Shown: piece by piece, positions 50,801 to 59,403 of the stretch | Layout: each line of letters opens with the position of its first letter | How positions within the stretch are numbered: the stretch's first letter is position 1 | DNA from: Actinomycetes bacterium | GTDB taxonomy: Bacteria > Actinomycetota > Acidimicrobiia > Spongiisociales > JAHEDJ01 | Length of the DNA stretch: 64,000 nucleotides | Reading direction: 5' to 3' | Assembly (NCBI GenBank): GCA_024641245.1 | Contig: JAHEDK010000001.1 | Coordinates: 62,001-126,000 of the forward strand | Made by a program: the position numbers and the translations under genes | The notes under the pieces: model-generated | The model's input: only the letters and a program-made list of their open reading frames with translations | What the model was told of the DNA's origin: nothing | The model's database searches: none

Positions 50801-51021
50801 GACGGCATAACGTGAGCCTCGAGGTGGCCCTCATCGCGGCTCGAGAAGGCGACGTAGGTTCCGTCGGGAGAAAACCTCGGGTAGGCAACCGTGCCGGGAT
50901 TGGCGGTCAAACGGTGGGCCGAACCGCCCGAAGCATCGACCGACCAGAGGTCATCCTCAGCCACGAAGACGACCCGGTCACGGTGGATCGTCGGATGCAG
51001 GTAGTAGCCGAGTTCACCCAT
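47809..51021 (-). CDS. Tricorn protease homologue (S41 family, beta-propeller and PDZ)
   Basis: GYYLHPTIHRDRVVFVAEDDLWSVDASGGSAHRLTANPG; C-terminal VIDVRFNRGGNVSH...TNEYAGSDGDIFSHAFK. Confidence 0.92.
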   Translation of the reverse strand: MGELGYYLHPTIHRDRVVFVAEDDLWSVDASGGSAHRLTANPGTVAYPRFSPDGTYVAFSSRDEGHLEAHVMPSAGGPARRLTFFGGLAHVVGWAPEGGAVIVATDWKQPFAGQFALHAVPMDGSPARPIKVGPARAVSYQPGGPGVVIGRNSFDPARWKRYRGGRTGTLWIDRAGWGDFAPLIELEGNMADPMWLGRRIYFLSDHEGTGNLYSCTPTGRGLQRHTEHEDFYARFPASDGKRIVYHAGADLYVFDGDTQAKIDVRVPSARPQRNRRFISPGRFVESFDLDPKGQAVAIVARGGAATMDLWEGAPLRHGEVSSSRYRLAAWLPDARRIVAVTDESGEEELVVFESGGGQAAQRVGGDIGRPRSLDPAPAGSDRVVLTNHRFEVVLVELGSGTSTVIHRSPHSWIQGTDWSPDGRWIAFSAAVSRNTIALHLYDTETLETHRITRPDFADVRPSFDPEGRFLHFIGHRVFDPVPDAFFHDYSFPKGTRPFLIPLATDTPSPFSPAQRLPRPPGTPPGPLPAADGRESDAPAPVQIDLEGIEDRVVAYPVPEGSYRAVFGARGRSFLLSAPIHGRLAPQPMVSAGPAGRLEAYDFQQHKVEVIAEDVSSVSISMDGKIMAIRAGNRIRVVPAAFKDDASKNDKPGRDSGWLDLDRIRLEVDPGGEWAQMFREAWRLQREHFWTQDMSAVDWEHIYDRYRPLVERVSSRAEFSDLMWEMQGELGTSHAYELGGDYRPEPKYLLGSLGADFDRTARGGWRIEAIPHGDSWDERAWSPLQAPGVDVVVGDRILSIDGKDLGEARAPEEALVDRAGRDVRLVVRRGRRQPRSVTVRALESETPLRYRDWVENNRRRVAEASEGRAGYIHLPDMGPNGFAEFHRSWLSEVDHDGLVIDVRFNRGGNVSHILLEKLLRRRIGFRVTRWTEPYAIPADAPAGPMVALTNEYAGSDGDIFSHAFKMHGLGPLIGTRTWGGVIGIWPQQSLVDGTITTQPEFSNWFEDVGWDVENYGTDPDIRVAITPQDHAAGRDPQLERGIAELIRIMNERPPSPPAFGDRPKKTPPRLS

Positions 51022-51043
51022 AAGGAGGTAATCGTAGCGACGC

Positions 51044-51075
51044 GTTGGTGCCCGGACCGCAGCCCGGGCACCAAC
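51044..51075. terminator. Perfect inverted repeat upstream of the tricorn gene
   Basis: GTTGGTGCCCGG / CCGGGCACCAAC, 12-bp stem, 8-nt loop. Confidence 0.5.
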
Positions 51076-51083
51076 CAAAACCT

Positions 51084-51133
51084 GTTTTCGCGCGGGGATT
51101 CCACCTCATAGGACGCGATCCCCGCGCGAAAAC
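51084..51133 (-). terminator. Perfect inverted repeat just downstream of the opuC-like stop codon
   Basis: GTTTTCGCGCGGGGAT / ATCCCCGCGCGAAAAC, 16-bp stem, 18-nt spacer. Confidence 0.6.
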
Positions 51134-51137
51134 GGAA

Positions 51138-52070
51138 TTATGCGTCGATAAAGCCGTTCTCGACCAGGAAGTCGCGAGCGATGTCTTCGGCGTCCAATTG
51201 CTCAATGTCGAACTTCCGATTCATCTCGGTCAAGTCCGCCGTCGAAATCGCTGCGCTGATACTGTCGACGAAGTCGCGGAAGTCCGACCCGTAGGCGTCG
51301 ACGATCTCATCGCTGGTCACCGGCACCACGTTGTCTGCGGCGAGCAGATTCTTGTCATCCTCCAGGAGCACCCAGCCCCGATCTGCGATGATTCCAGAAG
51401 TCGAGAACAGCAGAGCGATGTCGATCTCATCAGCTTCCAGCGCCTGCACCGTAATCGCCCCGGCATCGAGCGGCGTGAAGCTGCCACTCAGGTCGAGGCC
51501 GTACACACTCTGGAGACCCGGAATGCAAAACGCGTTGGTCTCACAGTCGGGGGGCCCACCCAACTTGAGGTCCGCACCCTTCGAAGCCAGATCACTGAGC
51601 GACGTGATACCAAGCGACTCACTCGTTGCCTGCGTGACTACGAAAGCGTTCGTATCGACGGCAGGCGAAGGATCGAAGGCACTCAGGCCCTTCTCGGTCA
51701 GATATCCGCGCAGGGACTCAGTAGTCCCCTCCGCATCACCGGTCGCCTCACCGGCGAACCCATTCAAGAACTCGAGCATCGACGCTGCGTACTCGGGAGT
51801 GAAGTTGATATCACCACTCTCGAACGAAGCCAGGACTATGTCACGGAAGCCGCCGAGGGGCTGGACGGCAACGTCGTACCCGTCTGCTTCCAGCGCCTGA
51901 GCATAGAGCGAGGCAAGAATCGCCGACTCTCCGAAGTCCTGTGCACCGACCTTGATTTGTGGCCCTTCTTTGGGCTCACCGGCGCCATCACCCGATCCGC
52001 ATGCACTGATAATCAGAATCAGTGTCAGCGTGATCGCCCCGATGGCACCCTTGCGGCGGAATCCCCGCAT
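51138..52070 (-). CDS. Glycine betaine/osmoprotectant (OpuBC/OsmF-like) substrate-binding lipoprotein
   Basis: ITLTLILIISACGSGDG lipobox; IKVGAQDFGESAILASLYAQALEADGYDV. Confidence 0.9.
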   Translation of the reverse strand: MRGFRRKGAIGAITLTLILIISACGSGDGAGEPKEGPQIKVGAQDFGESAILASLYAQALEADGYDVAVQPLGGFRDIVLASFESGDINFTPEYAASMLEFLNGFAGEATGDAEGTTESLRGYLTEKGLSAFDPSPAVDTNAFVVTQATSESLGITSLSDLASKGADLKLGGPPDCETNAFCIPGLQSVYGLDLSGSFTPLDAGAITVQALEADEIDIALLFSTSGIIADRGWVLLEDDKNLLAADNVVPVTSDEIVDAYGSDFRDFVDSISAAISTADLTEMNRKFDIEQLDAEDIARDFLVENGFIDA

Positions 52071-52147
52071 GGGTCTCTCCCTTCATTGTGAACCCGCCTC
52101 ACGGGCGGGGCTTCCAACCCTAGGGGATCAAGCGAGCTACCAAGACA

Positions 52148-52861
52148 TCATCCGTGCGCCCCAAGTTCGACCTGAGTCAGGTCTTTGGAAGATATCCCTT
52201 GTGGCAACACCCACTTCTCGGCGGCCGCGAACGCCTGATCGGTGACCACGGACAACGTCGCCACGAGGATCGCCCCCACGAACACCAGCACTTCGTTGCC
52301 CTGGGCGAATCCATCGATTACATACCGCCCGAGCCCGCCCCATCCGACAACGGCGCCCAGGGTGGCCGTTGCCACCACCTGCACTGCAGAGACACGGATA
52401 GCGGTCCAGATCACCGGCATGGCAAGCGGGATCTCCGTATGCGTGAGTACCTCCAGGTCGGTCATTCCCATGCCAACCGACGCTTCCACCGCAGCCGGAG
52501 ATACCTCGCGCACCGCCGTATAACCATTCGTGAATATCGGCGGGATCGCCAGCGCGACGAGTGCGACGAAGGTCGGCCAGGAGCTAAACCCAAGGCCCAG
52601 GCGCAGCGCGATGGGAAAGGCAAGTGCAACAATGCCAAACGAGGGAATGGCCCGCCCGATGTTGGCGATAGAGATTGCCAGAAACGCCCCGCGTCGCTGA
52701 TGCCCCAGCCAGACCGCGATGGGAAGGCCCAGGAGCACGGCCACCGCAACCGCGAATACGGAAATGCGAACATGATCGAAGGTCCTGATGAGGATGCCGT
52801 CTGCTCCGCTCCATGACTCCGCCGAGGTGAAGAACGCCACCACATCACTGAAGAAGCTCAT
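52148..52861 (-). CDS. Osmoprotectant ABC transporter permease
   Basis: IGRAIPSFGIVALAF; AAVEASVGMGMTDLEVLTHTEIPLAMPVI (EAA loop). Confidence 0.9.
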   Translation of the reverse strand: MSFFSDVVAFFTSAESWSGADGILIRTFDHVRISVFAVAVAVLLGLPIAVWLGHQRRGAFLAISIANIGRAIPSFGIVALAFPIALRLGLGFSSWPTFVALVALAIPPIFTNGYTAVREVSPAAVEASVGMGMTDLEVLTHTEIPLAMPVIWTAIRVSAVQVVATATLGAVVGWGGLGRYVIDGFAQGNEVLVFVGAILVATLSVVTDQAFAAAEKWVLPQGISSKDLTQVELGAHG

Positions 52862-53517
52862 GGAGTGTCCTTCTTCCGCACCCACGGTGTCGACCGGTTC
52901 TCGATCCGCACGAGCAGATAGTCGAACAAGGTCGCAAGCAGAATCGACATGACTGTGCCGACCAGGATTTCAGTGGCGAAGTTGCGGCCTAGACCCCTGC
53001 GGATGAAGGCTCCGTAGCCCCCCTGGCCGATCAGGCTCGTGACCGTCACCAAACCGACGGTGGTCACGGAAGCGACCCGCAGCCCAGCCACTATCACCGG
53101 CACTGCCAGCGGCACTTGGATCTCCCAGAGAATGCGGCGATCGGTATAACCCATTCCAAGCGCCGCCTCTCGAACCGAATCGGGAGTGCCGTCGATTCCC
53201 GCCACGATGTTGCGAATGAGGATCAACAGCGTGTACGAAACGAGACCGATCTCGGCGGTGAGAATCGAGAGACCGGTGAAGGGCACCAGGAAGGCAAAAA
53301 GGGCGATAGAGGGAATCGTGTAGAACACACCGCTGATCCAAGTGATGGGCGCATAGGAACGCCGGAAGCGGAGGGCCACGATCGACAGGACCAGGGATAG
53401 CCCGAACCCGACCACCACCGCGATACCGGTCAGGGTCAAGTGTTCAACGGTCCGCTGCCAGATCTCGTCGAGATGACTCCAGATCCACGACCAGCGAATG
53501 AACTGCTGCTCGGTCAC
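52858..53517 (-). CDS. Osmoprotectant ABC transporter permease
   Basis: FYTIPSIALFAFLVP; SVREAALGMGYTDRRILWEIQVPLAVPVIVAGLR. Confidence 0.9.
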   Translation of the reverse strand: MTEQQFIRWSWIWSHLDEIWQRTVEHLTLTGIAVVVGFGLSLVLSIVALRFRRSYAPITWISGVFYTIPSIALFAFLVPFTGLSILTAEIGLVSYTLLILIRNIVAGIDGTPDSVREAALGMGYTDRRILWEIQVPLAVPVIVAGLRVASVTTVGLVTVTSLIGQGGYGAFIRRGLGRNFATEILVGTVMSILLATLFDYLLVRIENRSTPWVRKKDTP

Positions 53518-54617
53518 CGGCGAATCTCGCGGTTGATCTGGTCGGCAGTGATCATTCCCAAGTAGGAATCTCCGTCAAAGACGGCAGCAACCTGCGTCCG
53601 GGTGGTGATGACCGCGTCGAGAGCCTGTTTGAGAGTTCCACCGGCATCGATCCTCGTTCTGAAAACCCGCAGCGGACCGTCGTCGATCCCTTCCCTACCG
53701 TCGAGATCGTCTGCGGCGACCCAACCGTCGATTCTCCTCCCCTCGCCCACCGCCACCCAATCGGTCGCATAGACCTCCATCACACGCCGCGCCTCGAGGA
53801 CGGTGCTGCCAGGCGCAACGACCGGGCCCCGAGCGAGTTCGACCGAGCTGATCGGAATCAGAGAAAGCCGTTTGATGCCACGATCGCTGCCGAGGAACTG
53901 GGCAACGAATTCGCTGGCCGGCTCCCGTAACAGTTCGTCGGGTGGCCCGTATTGCTCGAGCACGCCTCCGACGTTCAGAAGGGCAACCCGATCCCCGAGT
54001 TGGATTGCTTCGTCGATGTCGTGCGTCACGAATACGATCGTCTTTTGGACCCGCGCCTGCAATCGGAGCAACTCCTCTTGAAGCCGAGCGCGAACGATGG
54101 GATCTACGGCCCCGAACGGCTCATCCATCAGCAAGACCGGCGGATCCGCGGCCAGTGCTCGCGCCACCCCAACCCGCTGCTGCTGGCCCCCTGAAAGCTC
54201 AGACGGGTAGCGGTCTCCCATTTCCTGGCCGAGCCCCACCAGATCGATCAGCTCATCGACTCGCTCGGCGATGCGACCCGCATCCCAGCCGAGCAACCGA
54301 GGCACTGTGGCGATGTTCTGCCCTATCGTCTTGTGTGGGAACAACCCAATCTGCTGAATGACGTAGCCGATCTCGAGCCTCAACTTATGCGGCGCGACGG
54401 TGGCGGCGTCCCGACCACCGATCGAAATGGTCCCCGAGGTGGGTTCGATGACTCGATTGATCATCTTCAGAGTCGTGGTCTTCCCGCACCCGGATGGTCC
54501 GACCAGGACGACTATCTCGCCTTCGTGGATATCCAGCGATAGGTCACCAACGGCCGGCTCGGCCGTGCCCGGGAAGGTCTTGGACACGTGCTCGAGGCGA
54601 ATCATCGGTTCAGACAT
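53514..54617 (-). CDS. Osmoprotectant ABC transporter ATP-binding protein with CBS domains
   Basis: VGPSGCGKTTTLKMINR; LSGGQQQRVGVARALAADPPVLLMDEPFGAVDP; C-terminal CBS region. Confidence 0.93.
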   Translation of the reverse strand: MSEPMIRLEHVSKTFPGTAEPAVGDLSLDIHEGEIVVLVGPSGCGKTTTLKMINRVIEPTSGTISIGGRDAATVAPHKLRLEIGYVIQQIGLFPHKTIGQNIATVPRLLGWDAGRIAERVDELIDLVGLGQEMGDRYPSELSGGQQQRVGVARALAADPPVLLMDEPFGAVDPIVRARLQEELLRLQARVQKTIVFVTHDIDEAIQLGDRVALLNVGGVLEQYGPPDELLREPASEFVAQFLGSDRGIKRLSLIPISSVELARGPVVAPGSTVLEARRVMEVYATDWVAVGEGRRIDGWVAADDLDGREGIDDGPLRVFRTRIDAGGTLKQALDAVITTRTQVAAVFDGDSYLGMITADQINREIRR

Positions 54618-54728
54618 GGTTTCCGAGGATAGAGCGTTTCCCGTGCCGGCCCGGTCCGAGTAGGTCCACTGGTTGGCCATACTGCGGGCCGTGGATGTCT
54701 TGCTCGATCCGGAGAGGCCCATCGCCGC

Positions 54729-55421
54729 TCATGCCCACCCATCCGCGACCTCCGGCACCTCGGTCAGCGACATCACCTCCGCATCGGGCACGATGTCCGT
54801 GTCGTTCGGTCGGCCGGAACGATTCAGCCAGATACCCCGGATCCCGGTCGCCTGCGCCCCGGCGATATCGTCCGACAGCGAGTCACCAACGTATACGGCT
54901 TCGGCTGCAAGAGCCTCCGAGCGCTCCAGCAAGATCCGAAAGAGGCGGGGATCGGGTTTGGCGGCGCCCTCATCGGACGCGTGCACGATCGGGTCCAGGT
55001 ACCGATCCAATCCGTATCGAGCGGGGTCGGTGTTCCCGTTCGTGAGCAGCGCTGTTCGGTACCGCCCGGACAATGATTCGAGCACGGGCACTGCATCCTG
55101 AAATGGCGCCGAGTGCCGCTCCTTCACGGCGAAGAACATCGCGTTCAGCCGGGCCGCCAGACCGGGATCGTCGATACCTATCTCCTCGAGAGTGCGCTCG
55201 AAGGCGGCGTGCCGAACGACGGCCAGGTCGGTGACCCTCCCCTGCAACTCCTTTGCCACACGATCGCGGATCTCGATCATCCGCTCGACCGACAGTGCTC
55301 CGGTCGACGGCCCCGGCCTAACGGTCCACAACTCCTCGAGCGTCCGCTGTAGGGCGGTTCGCATCGCTGCATCAAAATCCCAAAGGGTGTTGTCACCATC
55401 GAACGCGATGAGACGGATCAT
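54729..55421 (-). CDS. HAD-family hydrolase
   Basis: MIRLIAFDGDNTLWDFD; ALLTNGNTD; VYVGDSLSDDIAGAQATGIRGIWLNR. Confidence 0.88.
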   Translation of the reverse strand: MIRLIAFDGDNTLWDFDAAMRTALQRTLEELWTVRPGPSTGALSVERMIEIRDRVAKELQGRVTDLAVVRHAAFERTLEEIGIDDPGLAARLNAMFFAVKERHSAPFQDAVPVLESLSGRYRTALLTNGNTDPARYGLDRYLDPIVHASDEGAAKPDPRLFRILLERSEALAAEAVYVGDSLSDDIAGAQATGIRGIWLNRSGRPNDTDIVPDAEVMSLTEVPEVADGWA

Positions 55422-55450
55422 GTCGCTGATTCTGCCTGCAGGCAGTCCGG

Positions 55451-56836
55451 TCAGCGAACCGTCGGAGCCGGCGCGAGTTCGCCGAGGCCAACGTTCCATT
55501 GTTCGTCGGCAACGCGAAACCCTTCCACCACGAGCGGAGCTATGGAAAGGCCGACCGGCGTTGCTCGCGCATTTGGCGTGAACCGCACGAATCCGCCCTG
55601 TTCGCCGGGGCCCAAACTCAGCGAAGCGACGGGGTCGTCGTTATCTGACGAGACTGTGAGGTTCCCTGCTTCAGCCCTGGCGAGGAGCACCATGCTCGTG
55701 CTCTCGACTTCGTCTTCAACGACCGTCCATCCTCCGCCGCCGCGCTGCCGATCCGCCGCTTCGACTGTCAACCGTTCGAAACCGTCGGCCATGTATTTCA
55801 ACTGCTCGCCCTCGATCAAGGCCCGATTGATCGAGCCGATGCCGAGACCGGGAAGGCCCGCCAGCAGAGTCCCGACTGCGGCACCCGCCCTGGTATTCAG
55901 TTCGGTGGGCAGGAAACCCTCCTCGGTCATCACTCCATCCACGGTGAACGCGCCGCGATAGTCCACTCGCTGCCGCAAGTGCTCCCCGACCCGGCCGGCA
56001 ACGGAGCGCATGACATCCCGATCGCTCTCTGTCGGGTCCCAGTACGACGCCGCGCCGCAGTACTTGAGTCGATGGCCGGGACGGCGAAGGGTCATCAGCT
56101 CGCACGGCCTCAGCGTTACGACCGTCTCAGGAAACACGAACCCGTGAATCGAACACGGAATGCCTTCCAGGAAAGGCATGATCCGGACACGGTCGCAGTG
56201 GCGGCCGAAGAATTCGAGAGGCTCCTTCAGATCGCCCGGATCGGCAACCCACCTGACGTATTCGGCCCCACCATTGAACCCATCCCTGGCATCACCGGTG
56301 AGGACGATCCCCGCCCCGCGGTCGAGCCCCGGCAACGCTCGCTCAATGGCGCGTCGCTCGACGGGAGTCACCACGGATGGGGCTCTGGCGACGCCGGCCG
56401 AGTCCCAGATCTCATCGACGATGATCTTGTCTTCAAGTGCGAGCCATTCCGGACGCCGCCAGCCATAAACCAATCTGCCCGCCATTGAATCTTGGTAGAA
56501 GAACGGCCCGGCCAGCATCACAGCCCGACGCTCGGGATCCCATCTATTGAGTCGCTCCACCATCTCCTGAGTTGGATCGCGCAAGAGGCGTTCCATGATC
56601 CGAAACGACTCAATCATCGAAGCTGCCCGTGTATCGAGTACCAACCAGTCTGCCGAATCGGCTGCCGGAAGTTCGCCGGTGCCCACCCCTGAGGCGAGCA
56701 AGAAAAGGTCGGTCGCGCCCAACTCTCGAGCCGTCTTGACGAAGGATGTGAACCCTGCAAGCGGCGCACCAGACAAGATGACCTTCCGGCCTTCAAACTG
56801 GTACCGGGTCAGCTCCCGGTAGTACTCGACGTCCAT
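55451..56836 (-). CDS. Uncharacterised ATP-grasp-like protein
   Basis: LALEDKIIVDEIWDSAGVARAPS; RIMPFLEGIPCSIHGFVFP; FTVDGVMTEEGFLPTELNTRAGAAVG (ExN metal-site-like). Confidence 0.6.
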   Translation of the reverse strand: MDVEYYRELTRYQFEGRKVILSGAPLAGFTSFVKTARELGATDLFLLASGVGTGELPAADSADWLVLDTRAASMIESFRIMERLLRDPTQEMVERLNRWDPERRAVMLAGPFFYQDSMAGRLVYGWRRPEWLALEDKIIVDEIWDSAGVARAPSVVTPVERRAIERALPGLDRGAGIVLTGDARDGFNGGAEYVRWVADPGDLKEPLEFFGRHCDRVRIMPFLEGIPCSIHGFVFPETVVTLRPCELMTLRRPGHRLKYCGAASYWDPTESDRDVMRSVAGRVGEHLRQRVDYRGAFTVDGVMTEEGFLPTELNTRAGAAVGTLLAGLPGLGIGSINRALIEGEQLKYMADGFERLTVEAADRQRGGGGWTVVEDEVESTSMVLLARAEAGNLTVSSDNDDPVASLSLGPGEQGGFVRFTPNARATPVGLSIAPLVVEGFRVADEQWNVGLGELAPAPTVR

Positions 56837-56927
56837 CGCTCAACAGTATTCGAGCATCGGAGCCTCGGGCGCCGGTTTCGGCAGAACTGTCTAACACCGC
56901 CACCGGAGTCGACCGACGAACTGCGAC

Positions 56928-57833
56928 CTAGGGCCCAACCACTCCCACAAGAAAACCGTCATCGTCGATCACCGGAACGGGAGCGCCTCCAAGCGCCTCT
57001 CCGACCTGGCCGATCTCATCGATCGGAGAATCGACCATCACCGCGACAGGGTCTTCCATCACTTCCCCAACTTGGGTGCCCGCACCGGCCAGCATCAAGG
57101 CCGATCGGCGGACGATACCCACGAGCTTCCCGTTGTCCGCCACCGGCAACACCGGAAAATCAATGAGTGCGAGGGCATCCGCCGTTCCGAGCATCGGACT
57201 GACGTAGGCCTCAGGTTGCCGGAGAAGCTGAAAGGCTCGTTGCGGCGCAGATCGCACGACGACGGTCCCCGATGGAGCACGATTCTGCAAGCGTCGGCCA
57301 GTTCCGAAGAACTGGCGTTGCAGCCAGGATCCGCCGGGGGCTCCAACCACAAGAAGAGAACCTTCATCGAGTTCCGCCGTCAGGTCGGCCGGCTCATCCG
57401 CCTCGATGAGCCTGTAGGGGATATCCTCGACGAGCGCGGCGATCATGGCCAGGCTATCTCGCACCTCCGACCGCTGGTTGTCCCCTCCATACGACGACAC
57501 CAACTCGGCCGAAACGTCGAGGGATTCCGACAGCTGCCTGGCAACGACGGCGGCGAGTTCGGAGTGGGGACCACCCGCAACAGCCGCAGTCACGGATGTG
57601 ACCGACTCGAGGTCGAGTTCGTGCGGAACCGCAACTGAGACCAGATTGAAGTTGGTTAGTCGCCGGGTTACCAGCAGTTCTGCACGGGCGGCCCTGCAGA
57701 TCTCCTCGAGGTCCCCTTCAACCCGAACGGCACCGGGAGAGATCGCGTCGGCGAGCTCACCGCATCCCTCTCCGCGCGTCCACACAACAGACCGCAATGA
57801 GAAATGAGACGACTCCGGCTGTGGGGCAGCGAC
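56928..57833 (-). CDS. Universal stress-like + CBS domain protein
   Basis: GSLLVVGAPGGSWLQRQFFGTGRRLQNRAPSGTVVVRS (Usp-like) then CBS pair MLGTADALALIDFPVLPVADNGKLVGIV... Confidence 0.6.
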   Translation of the reverse strand, partial: VAAPQPESSHFSLRSVVWTRGEGCGELADAISPGAVRVEGDLEEICRAARAELLVTRRLTNFNLVSVAVPHELDLESVTSVTAAVAGGPHSELAAVVARQLSESLDVSAELVSSYGGDNQRSEVRDSLAMIAALVEDIPYRLIEADEPADLTAELDEGSLLVVGAPGGSWLQRQFFGTGRRLQNRAPSGTVVVRSAPQRAFQLLRQPEAYVSPMLGTADALALIDFPVLPVADNGKLVGIVRRSALMLAGAGTQVGEVMEDPVAVMVDSPIDEIGQVGEALGGAPVPVIDDDGFLVGVVGP

Positions 57834-57985
57834 CATACGGGGCTCCAGTGTGGGGCCCTTTGATCTCGAGCGCAAGCTGCCGGAGCCTACCTTCAAGATC
57901 GGTCACCGAAAATCGAGCACCGTCAACCGGTGAACCGCGTTCGACTTGGGAATCGCGGCCGGAGTCCGTACATTCTTCTCTCGCA

Positions 57986-59122
57986 ATGATTATTGGCATA
58001 CCCAAGACCACAGAGGCCGGTGAGCATCGGGTTTCTCTGACTCCCGATGTTGTCGCCCGTCTGACGAAAGAAGGCCACGAGGTCGTCGTGCAATCTGGAG
58101 CCGGAACGGCTGCCGGATTTGTCGACGAAGCGTACGAAGGATCCGGCGCATCGATCGGCGATGCCGCCCGGGCCTGGTCGGCGGATGTTGTGTGTTCCGT
58201 ATCGTTCCCATCCGAAGAAGGTGCTTCGCACCTCAAACGCGGGGCGGTCGTACTGGGCATGCTGCAACCGCTCGATGAACCCGGCCGGTTCCCAGCGCTC
58301 GCCTCGACTGGTGTGACATCGATCGCATTCGAGGCCGTTCCCCGCACGACGCGCGCTCAATCCATGGACGTGCTGTCATCACAAGCGACGGTTGCCGGCT
58401 ACCAGGCGGTCCTAATGGCTGCAGACAGACTCGACAAGTTCTTTCCAATGTTGACCACTGCGGCCGGCACAATCGCCCCATCGAAAGTGCTCGTCCTCGG
58501 TGCAGGTGTGGCGGGCCTCATGGCCATTGCCACGGCTCGCAGGCTCGGGGCGATCGTCTCGGCGTTTGACGTCCGGGCAGAAGCCGCCGAGCAAGTCCAG
58601 TCTCTCGGTGCCCGATTCGTCAGCGTTGAAATGGAACAGCAGGATTCTTCCGCGACCGGGGGATACGCCAAAGAAGTCGCCGAGGAAACCCAGGCGAAGA
58701 TCCTGGCGGGCCTGGCTAAGCCGGTCGCCGAGGCCGACGTCGTCATCTCGACGGCACAGATTCCTGGTCGCCCCGCTCCGCTGTTGATCACACGACAGAT
58801 GGTGGAGTCGATGCGTCCGGGAGCGATCATCATCGACCTGGCCGCTCCCACGGGCGGAAACTGCGAGTTGACCCGGGCAGACGAATCGATAGTCCATTCC
58901 AACGTGACGATCGAAGGCCCGACCAACCTGCCCAGCATGGCTGCCGGAGACGCGTCGCGCATGTTCGGACGAAACGCTCTGGCCCTCATGAAGCTCTTCC
59001 TCACCGAGGAGGGGCTGAATATCGACTTCGATGATGACATCATTGAAGGTTCGGTCATCACTCACGGAGGCGCAGTTGTGCATCCGCGGGTCAAGGCACT
59101 ACTCGACGGAGGAGGTAACTGA
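57986..59122 (+). CDS. pntAA: NAD(P) transhydrogenase subunit alpha 1
   Basis: MIIGIPKTTEAGEHRVSLTPDVVARLTKEGHEVVVQSGAG; VLGAGVAGLMAIATARRLGAIVSAFDVR. Confidence 0.94.
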   Translation: MIIGIPKTTEAGEHRVSLTPDVVARLTKEGHEVVVQSGAGTAAGFVDEAYEGSGASIGDAARAWSADVVCSVSFPSEEGASHLKRGAVVLGMLQPLDEPGRFPALASTGVTSIAFEAVPRTTRAQSMDVLSSQATVAGYQAVLMAADRLDKFFPMLTTAAGTIAPSKVLVLGAGVAGLMAIATARRLGAIVSAFDVRAEAAEQVQSLGARFVSVEMEQQDSSATGGYAKEVAEETQAKILAGLAKPVAEADVVISTAQIPGRPAPLLITRQMVESMRPGAIIIDLAAPTGGNCELTRADESIVHSNVTIEGPTNLPSMAAGDASRMFGRNALALMKLFLTEEGLNIDFDDDIIEGSVITHGGAVVHPRVKALLDGGGN

Positions 59123-59403
59123 TGGAACTCGTGATCTCCATCACCGTGTTCGTCCTCGCCGCTTTCGTCGGCTTCGAGGTCATCACCAAGGTGCCGCCCA
59201 CGCTGCACACCCCGCTGATGTCTGGGTCGAATGCGATTTCAGGCGTCACGATCATCGGCGCCCTCATCGTCGCCGGAAAAGCCGACAGCACGCTTGGTGA
59301 GGTCCTGGCGTTTGTGGCGGTGACAATGGCAATGATCAATGTCATCGGGGGCTTCCTCGTCACAGATCGCATGCTCGAGATGTTCAAGAAGAAGGAGCGC
59401 TGA
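59122..59403 (+). CDS. pntAB: NAD(P) transhydrogenase subunit alpha 2
   Basis: 93-aa membrane protein; FEVITKVPPTLHTPLMSGSNAISGVTIIGAL; FLVTDRMLEMFKKKER. Confidence 0.94.
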   Translation: MELVISITVFVLAAFVGFEVITKVPPTLHTPLMSGSNAISGVTIIGALIVAGKADSTLGEVLAFVAVTMAMINVIGGFLVTDRMLEMFKKKER

